This document shows positions 5,880 to 9,713 of a stretch of DNA of 9,713 nucleotides, one piece after another. Origin of the DNA: Thermoplasmata archaeon (GTDB lineage: Archaea; Thermoplasmatota; Thermoplasmata; Thermoplasmatales; GCA-001856825); the NCBI GenBank assembly GCA_021792355.1, contig JAJYUV010000034.1, positions 1 through 9,713 of the forward strand, given 5' to 3'. The translations under genes and the position numbers were made by a program. The notes below the pieces were generated by a model. It was not told the origin of the DNA, ran no database searches, and saw only the letters and a list, made by a program, of their open reading frames with translations. Each line of letters opens with the position of its first letter. Within the stretch, counting starts at the first letter, position 1.

Positions 5880-5907
5880 ATTACAAATATTTGCTTCCTT
5901 CAGAAAA

Positions 5908-5915
5908 GAGGTGAA
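5908..5915 (+). promoter_or_regulatory. Ribosome binding site deciding the TTG start of the PNPOx-like gene
   Basis: AGAGGTGA lies about 10 bases before the TTG at 5924. An in-frame TGA at 5912 excludes any earlier start, and the first in-frame ATG (codon 24) would cut off conserved family sequence. Confidence 0.65.
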
Positions 5916-5923
5916 GAAGAACC

Positions 5924-6568
5924 TTGAATTCTGATGATATAGCCAAGGTAAGAAGACATCCTGAAAGGGCGAGTTACGACAGAGATTTGCTTATGGATAT
6001 TCTTGCGAACGGTTTCGTCTGTACCGTTGCTTTTCAGGTCAACGGACAACCGTTCGTAATCCCAATGACCTATTACAACGATTCCGAATACATTTACGTC
6101 CATGGCAGCCCAGTTGCACGTATTGTGGATACTCTCCGTTCTGGGATGCCAGTTGTAATTTCCATTCTTGAGCTGAACGGCATTGTTCTTGCCAAGGGAC
6201 TTGCTAGCAATTCAATGAACTACAGATCAGCAATAATATTTGGAAAAGCCGTTGAATTGCTGACTAAAGAGGAAAAACTCTTGTATTTCACTGAGTGGAT
6301 TGATCGCATGGTTCCCGGTAGGAAGGAAAATACGATACTCCCGAACGATGAGGAACTCCTGGGCGTTTCAGCTTTCAAAATCAAGATAGAGAAATTCTCG
6401 GTCAAGGTGAGGAAGGGAGGACCGATTGAGACTAGAAAGAACCCAGAAATCTGGTCAGGCGTCATTCCATCTTCATTGAAATTTTCGACTCCAGAATTTG
6501 CATCCGACCCACGTACCCCGGAGTACGTCAAAAAATTTATAGACAGGAGAAACGGGGAGCTAAAGTAG
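5924..6568 (+). CDS. Pyridoxamine 5'-phosphate oxidase-like FMN-binding protein (COG3467/NimA type)
   Basis: This 214-residue cytosolic protein has the split-barrel flavin-binding fold. Signs of the family are RRHPERASYDRD (10-21) followed by a helix, GQPFVIPMTYY (41-51), IYVHGSPVAR (57-66), the segment NYRSAIIFGKAVEL (99-112), and the late motif FSVKVRKGGP (158-167) followed by WSGVIP (177-182). Family members bind FMN or a related flavin and act as flavin reductases, nitroreductase-like proteins or of unknown role. The substrate cannot be inferred. The start is TTG, supported by a good ribosome binding site and by homology of the first residues. The EamA transporter gene begins 43 bases downstream on the same strand, so the two may be co-transcribed. 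The same gene pair could deal with a small toxic compound, but that is a guess. Confidence 0.88.
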   Translation: MNSDDIAKVRRHPERASYDRDLLMDILANGFVCTVAFQVNGQPFVIPMTYYNDSEYIYVHGSPVARIVDTLRSGMPVVISILELNGIVLAKGLASNSMNYRSAIIFGKAVELLTKEEKLLYFTEWIDRMVPGRKENTILPNDEELLGVSAFKIKIEKFSVKVRKGGPIETRKNPEIWSGVIPSSLKFSTPEFASDPRTPEYVKKFIDRRNGELK

Positions 6569-6597
6569 CTGACGAGAGAAACAAAACATATCTTACC

Positions 6598-6604
6598 TTG
6601 AGGT
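6598..6604 (+). promoter_or_regulatory. Ribosome binding site of the EamA transporter gene
   Basis: TTGAGGT stands 7 bases before the ATG at 6612 and supports that start. No clear TATA box lies in the 43-base gap after the previous gene, which favours co-transcription. Confidence 0.5.
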
Positions 6605-6611
6605 CTTTACT

Positions 6612-7493
6612 ATGGTGGATAGGAGAGCCTCCTTCAGTGGTCTTGTCTTTGTAGCGGTAGTTTGGGGTACGACGTTTCCCATCATCGCAGTCTCCCTCAG
6701 GTACATCGACCCGATGTCTTTCTTGCTGTTCAGGTTCGCCATTGCGTCACTTATAATGCTACCGTTTATCTTCAAGAAGGTCAACAAGAGAGATGCCCTC
6801 TACGGTTCCTTGGTGGGAATCCCGCTGTTCATTGGTTATGTTACCCAGACTTACGGCCTAGATTACACTTCTCCGTCGATGTCTGGGCTGATAACAGGAA
6901 TTTACATCATTTTGACTCCCATACTCTCGATCTTTATACTGAAGAATGGCGTGGATATGGTCAAGATCTATCTAACGATAGCTGCATTTGTTGGAATGGC
7001 TCTAATGTCTGTTTCGTCCACCTCGGGACAGCTGCTGGGAAACGTCCTTACTCTTGGGACGGCGATCTGTTACGCTTTACAGATGGTTCTGACTGAAAAG
7101 TACCTATCCAACGGAAATCCGATGGTGTTTACCTTCTTCCAGCTGGTTGTTGTAGCAGTACTGAGCCTTGTTGTTAGCCCTCTCTCCGTTCTCAAGGTGG
7201 GAATGATGACAAACAGCTACGTCCTCTTCTCGGTACTGTTCAATGCTATTCTTGGTACCACACTAGCGATCTGGATTATGAGCGTTGCAATCAGGAACAT
7301 AAGTGCCTATCTATCAGCATTGATTTTGATCATCGAGCCTGTATCTGCAGTGGCAGTTTCTACCATATTCTTCCACTTTCAGGTGACATCGTTGATGTTG
7401 CTAGGTGGTGGAATCATTCTGGTTTCGATGATACTGGCTATAAACAGAGAGAATAGGAAAAACCAGAAAGATAATGTCGACACTCCATCCTAG
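6612..7493 (+). CDS. EamA/DMT family membrane transporter
   Basis: This 293-residue polytopic membrane protein of the drug/metabolite transporter superfamily has two EamA repeats (about 8-135 and 142-276), each of five membrane helices, giving ten in all. Repeat 1 starts with the family motif VVWGTTFPI (16-24) and carries GLDYTSPSMSGLITGIYIILTPI (82-104 region). Repeat 2 has GTAICYALQMVLTEKYL and the conserved Glu242-Pro243 pair in the helix LIIEPVSAVAV. The short C-terminal tail is charged and cytoplasmic. Members usually export amino acids, their derivatives, or other metabolites; some import. Specificity cannot be read here. Length is normal for the family. The stop is only 3 bases from the stop of the convergent gene, so the two transcripts must overlap at their 3' ends. 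Confidence 0.92.
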   Translation: MVDRRASFSGLVFVAVVWGTTFPIIAVSLRYIDPMSFLLFRFAIASLIMLPFIFKKVNKRDALYGSLVGIPLFIGYVTQTYGLDYTSPSMSGLITGIYIILTPILSIFILKNGVDMVKIYLTIAAFVGMALMSVSSTSGQLLGNVLTLGTAICYALQMVLTEKYLSNGNPMVFTFFQLVVVAVLSLVVSPLSVLKVGMMTNSYVLFSVLFNAILGTTLAIWIMSVAIRNISAYLSALILIIEPVSAVAVSTIFFHFQVTSLMLLGGGIILVSMILAINRENRKNQKDNVDTPS

Positions 7494-7496
7494 CGT

Positions 7497-8009
7497 CTAA
7501 CCGACTGTCTTCTTAGAAATTTCTACTGCCCTATTCCAAAGAGCCTTTCTAAGATTTGGAAGACCTTCGAACCTCTCCACCGTGAATCCCTCCGCAAACC
7601 TTGGTACCCTAGACATTCTAACATAGAGGGTCGCTACATCCCTCGTCCTTGTTTGAGCCCTGATCAAAATTGCAGGAATTTCATTTACGGCCCTCAGCAG
7701 GACGTCCGATATCTCGTCCTGAACGTTTTCTTTGGGAATGAGCCCAATCAGGAATTCAGAGTCTGGGACTCCTTTCTTGAGAATAACTGAGGTCTCAAGG
7801 TCCTGAAGATAACCCAGCATCTTTTTGTAGTTGACATTCCACTGGCCATCCTTTTGCAGCAACAACCCTATATCTGACTGCAGAGCACCAAGGTGCGTAA
7901 AGAATGTTTCAACTTCGGAATCATAATCTTCCATTGTGTTCGATATCGCACACTCAAATTTCGGAAAATCGGAAGTTCTCTTCATGATTGCAATATTGAC
8001 ATACAGCAT
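7497..8009 (-). CDS. Unrecognised 170-residue protein downstream of uS10
   Basis: I do not recognise this protein. It is soluble, with no signal peptide, membrane helix or metal-binding Cys pattern. The sequence suggests mixed alpha/beta structure with helices around 28-50, 61-73, 96-110 and 152-166, and a strand-like stretch EIPAILIRAQ (110-119) followed by TRDVATLYVRMSRVPRF. It is rich in charged residues. The start is either ATG 8009 or ATG 7985 (162 residues, beginning MKRTSD); neither has a clear Shine-Dalgarno sequence. A TATA-like box at 8058-8069 would give a leader of about 29 bases for the longer form. It shares its strand with EF-1-alpha and uS10 and lies 76 bases after uS10, so read-through transcription with translation genes is possible but its role is unknown. 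The length and absence of stops support a real gene. Confidence 0.75.
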   Translation of the reverse strand: MLYVNIAIMKRTSDFPKFECAISNTMEDYDSEVETFFTHLGALQSDIGLLLQKDGQWNVNYKKMLGYLQDLETSVILKKGVPDSEFLIGLIPKENVQDEISDVLLRAVNEIPAILIRAQTRTRDVATLYVRMSRVPRFAEGFTVERFEGLPNLRKALWNRAVEISKKTVG

Positions 8010-8035
8010 CTAATCTTATCGTCTCTTTTTGTTTC

Positions 8036-8085
8036 AAAAAACTCTCCAAGCTTGGTGGAATTATAAGGGAATAAAAAGGATAAAA
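8036..8085 (-). terminator. T-rich transcript end after uS10
   Basis: Directly after the uS10 stop, the minus strand reads TTTTATCC then TTTTTATTCCC (8068-8084), and a further T6 run lies at 8036-8041 after the palindrome CCAAGCTTGG (8046-8055). Archaeal transcription ends at such T tracts without needing a hairpin. This is a plausible end of the EF-1-alpha/uS10 transcript. Confidence 0.45.
8058..8069 (-). promoter_or_regulatory. Candidate TATA box of the 170-residue protein gene
   Basis: The minus strand reads CCTTATAATTCC, predicting transcription from about 8038 and a 29-base leader to the ATG at 8009. It overlaps the edge of the T-rich terminator tract of uS10. Confidence 0.35.
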
Positions 8086-8400
8086 CTACGATTGAAGTTT
8101 CACTTCAATGTTTATACCATCGGGAAGCTGTATCCTCATCACTTGTCTTATTGTCCTCTCGTCTGCGTCAATGTAAATTAGCCTCCTGTGAACTCTCATT
8201 TCCCATCTGTCCCAGGTGGCTGTTCCAGCCCCATTGGGGGCTTTCCTGATAGGCACAACGAGCCTCTTCGTTAGAAGTGGAATCGGTCCCTTCATTTCTA
8301 CGCCTGTCCTGCCAGCGAGCTGCCGAATTTCAGTACAAACGTTATCGACTTTCTTTACATCGGTTCCGGACAGTGATATCTTCATTCGGTAGGAAGGCAT
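8086..8400 (-). CDS. rps10: Small ribosomal subunit protein uS10
   Basis: This 104-residue uS10 is a component of the 30S subunit head. The sequence shows the complete archaeal/eukaryal-type protein: the N-terminal strand [11 protein letters not shown] (4-14), a helix [15 protein letters not shown] (16-30), the loop [18 protein letters not shown] (38-55) that reaches into the head, [16 protein letters not shown] (63-78) and the C-terminal [10 protein letters not shown] strand. Length is standard. It begins 9 bases after the EF-1-alpha stop codon, the usual tuf-rps10 order of the euryarchaeal str operon, and must share its mRNA. No strong Shine-Dalgarno sequence is seen in the short gap, so translation may be coupled to EF-1-alpha. 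Confidence 0.97.
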   Translation of the reverse strand: MPSYRMKISLSGTDVKKVDNVCTEIRQLAGRTGVEMKGPIPLLTKRLVVPIRKAPNGAGTATWDRWEMRVHRRLIYIDADERTIRQVMRIQLPDGINIEVKLQS

Positions 8401-8409
8401 TGAGGTTCA

Positions 8410-9690
8410 CTACTGTGTTTTCTTTTCCAGATCAATGCACTGTCCCGCTGCCACCGTTTGTCCCATGTCTCTTACTGCAAACCTCGCCATTGGTGGAAAC
8501 TCAGACATTTTTTCAATGACCATGGGTTTTGAAGGAACGATCTTGACTATAGCCGCATCACCCGTTTGGATGTGCTGCGGATGATCTTCCTTTGTCGTTC
8601 CCTGCCTTGGATCGATTGTCTTTATAATTTCTGTGATCGTGCATGCGACCTGAGCGGTATGGGTGTGGAATACTGGAGTGTATCCAGCGGCGATGATCGA
8701 AGGATGGTTGAGAACTACTATCTGTCCCGTGAAACTAGAAACTACTGTTGGAGGACTAGAAACGAGACCTGCAACGTCTCCTCTCCTTATGTCCGTCTTG
8801 GCAATTCCTCTTACGTTGAATCCTACGTTGTCTCCGGGTTCAGCCTGTTGAATCTGTTCGTGATGTTCTTCGATAGATTTTACCTCTCCCACCTTGTGAG
8901 AAGGCTCAAATATGATGTTATCCCCAATTTTCATGATGCCTGTCTCGACTCTTCCTACAGGAACCGTTCCAATTCCAGTGATGGAATAAACGTCCTGCAC
9001 TGGGAGCCTTAGCGGCTTGTCTGTTGGCTTTGGTGGAATTGTGAGTTGATTCAGGAGATCGAGAACGGTCGGGCCTGTCCACCACGACAGATTTGCACTC
9101 TTCTTCATGATGTTGTCTCCTTTGTATCCTGACGTTGGGACAATCGGTACGTTCTTGTATCCTACTGAGAGCAGGAGCTGTTCGATCTGTTTCTTGACTT
9201 CCTCAAACCTCTTTTGAGAGTAAGGCGGCTGAGTAGCGTCCATCTTGTTTACTAGGACTATCAACTGCGCAACTCCTAGCGTTCTCGCGAGAAAAACGTG
9301 TTCCCTCGTTTGGGCCATTACTCCCTCTCCGTCTCTAGCCGAAACTACTAGCAATGCAGCGTCAGCCTGGCTCGTTCCAGTAATCATGTTCTTTACGAAG
9401 TCCCTGTGACCGGGAGCATCTATGAGAGTGAAGTAATACTTGTCTGTTTCAAATTTCCTGTGTGCGACGTCTATGGTGACGCCTCTCTCCCTTTCCTCTT
9501 TGAGCCTATCCATAACCCAAGCGAACTCGAACGTTGCTTTCCCTTTCTCTTCTGCCTCTTTCTTGTACTCCTCAATAATGTGAGCCGGAATTTCTCCGTG
9601 CTCGAATAGAAGTCTTCCTACTGTGGTCGACTTACCATGATCAACGTGACCAATGGTTACGAGATTCAGATGTGGTTTTTGCGTAGCCAT
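8410..9690 (-). CDS. tuf: Translation elongation factor 1-alpha (aEF1A)
   Basis: The GTPase delivers aminoacyl-tRNA to the ribosomal A site. The product of 426 residues is complete. All GTP-binding motifs are present: GHVDHGKST (14-22), the switch I threonine in RGVTID (Thr72), DAPGH (91-95), NKMD (148-151) and TSGYKGDN (186-193). Domain II follows from about 222 ([19 protein letters not shown]) and domain III from about 320, ending with [19 protein letters not shown]. The segment SWWTGPT near 202-208 differs slightly from the common PWYKGPT. The start is ATG 9690 with GGAGG at 9700-9704, 9 bases upstream. It is followed by uS10 after 9 bases. Overall it is very close to Thermoplasma-type EF-1-alpha as I remember that sequence. 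Confidence 0.98.
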   Translation of the reverse strand: MATQKPHLNLVTIGHVDHGKSTTVGRLLFEHGEIPAHIIEEYKKEAEEKGKATFEFAWVMDRLKEERERGVTIDVAHRKFETDKYYFTLIDAPGHRDFVKNMITGTSQADAALLVVSARDGEGVMAQTREHVFLARTLGVAQLIVLVNKMDATQPPYSQKRFEEVKKQIEQLLLSVGYKNVPIVPTSGYKGDNIMKKSANLSWWTGPTVLDLLNQLTIPPKPTDKPLRLPVQDVYSITGIGTVPVGRVETGIMKIGDNIIFEPSHKVGEVKSIEEHHEQIQQAEPGDNVGFNVRGIAKTDIRRGDVAGLVSSPPTVVSSFTGQIVVLNHPSIIAAGYTPVFHTHTAQVACTITEIIKTIDPRQGTTKEDHPQHIQTGDAAIVKIVPSKPMVIEKMSEFPPMARFAVRDMGQTVAAGQCIDLEKKTQ

Positions 9691-9699
9691 ACTATTGTG

Positions 9700-9704
9700 C
9701 CTCC
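9700..9704 (-). promoter_or_regulatory. Ribosome binding site of EF-1-alpha
   Basis: The minus strand reads GGAGG, 9 bases before the ATG at 9690. Upstream TATAAT-like bases at the window edge cannot be judged, because the preceding gene lies outside. Confidence 0.75.
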
Positions 9705-9713
9705 ATATTATAC

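Noticed and set aside
8566..9012. 148-codon open frame on the plus strand opposite EF-1-alpha
   Set aside because: It is a product of EF-1-alpha codon use on the other strand; no start signals or plausible protein.
1..9713. Mobile elements, CRISPR arrays, toxin-antitoxin or defence systems
   Set aside because: No transposase, integrase, regularly spaced repeat, terminal inverted repeat or defence domain was seen. The gene content is ordinary chromosomal.

Overview
The window looks like chromosomal DNA of a Thermoplasmata archaeon, probably Thermoplasmatales. The reasons are an elongation factor 1-alpha that from memory closely resembles the Thermoplasma protein, the EF-1-alpha/uS10 gene order of the euryarchaeal str operon, an archaeal HMG-CoA synthase/thiolase/DUF35 operon, a tRNA without an encoded CCA end, and TATA boxes about 25 to 28 bases before start codons (leaderless transcripts). 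No mobile element, CRISPR array, phage gene or clear sign of recent transfer was seen. This is a judgement from sequence reading; no database was searched.

Layout from left to right. A tRNA-Asp(GTC) gene (93-165, minus) follows a small SRPBCC-like gene (187-594, minus), whose 3' end overlaps the tRNA promoter. A gene-poor stretch of about 490 bases (595-1082) has promoters at both ends and several short inverted repeats between them. Next come an aldo/keto reductase (1083-2066, plus) and a tight operon for the first steps of the mevalonate pathway: HMG-CoA synthase (2135-3181), a thiolase-family protein (3186-4343) and a DUF35 zinc-ribbon protein (4345-4749). Facing it is a membrane-anchored, sequon-rich SlyD/FKBP-type prolyl isomerase (4826-5641, minus). 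An AT-rich divergent promoter region leads to an FMN-binding PNPOx-like protein (TTG start, 5924-6568) and an EamA/DMT transporter (6612-7493). The right end, on the minus strand, holds EF-1-alpha (8410-9690), ribosomal protein uS10 (8086-8400) and an unrecognised 170-residue protein (7497-8009).

Functionally, the central operon should make HMG-CoA for isoprenoid lipids. In methanogens the three homologous proteins form one complex: thiolase makes acetoacetyl-CoA, HMG-CoA synthase extends it, and DUF35 bridges them. Here HMG-CoA synthase keeps its Glu-Cys-His catalytic set. The thiolase partner does not: the nucleophilic Cys is Ser87, the GH[PA] His is Asn333 and the HDCF Cys is Ser288, leaving one unrelated Cys in the whole protein. 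This is the most notable observation in the window. It suggests a partner that has lost or changed its chemistry, with acetoacetyl-CoA perhaps supplied by another thiolase. The remaining genes look like ordinary housekeeping or general metabolic functions.
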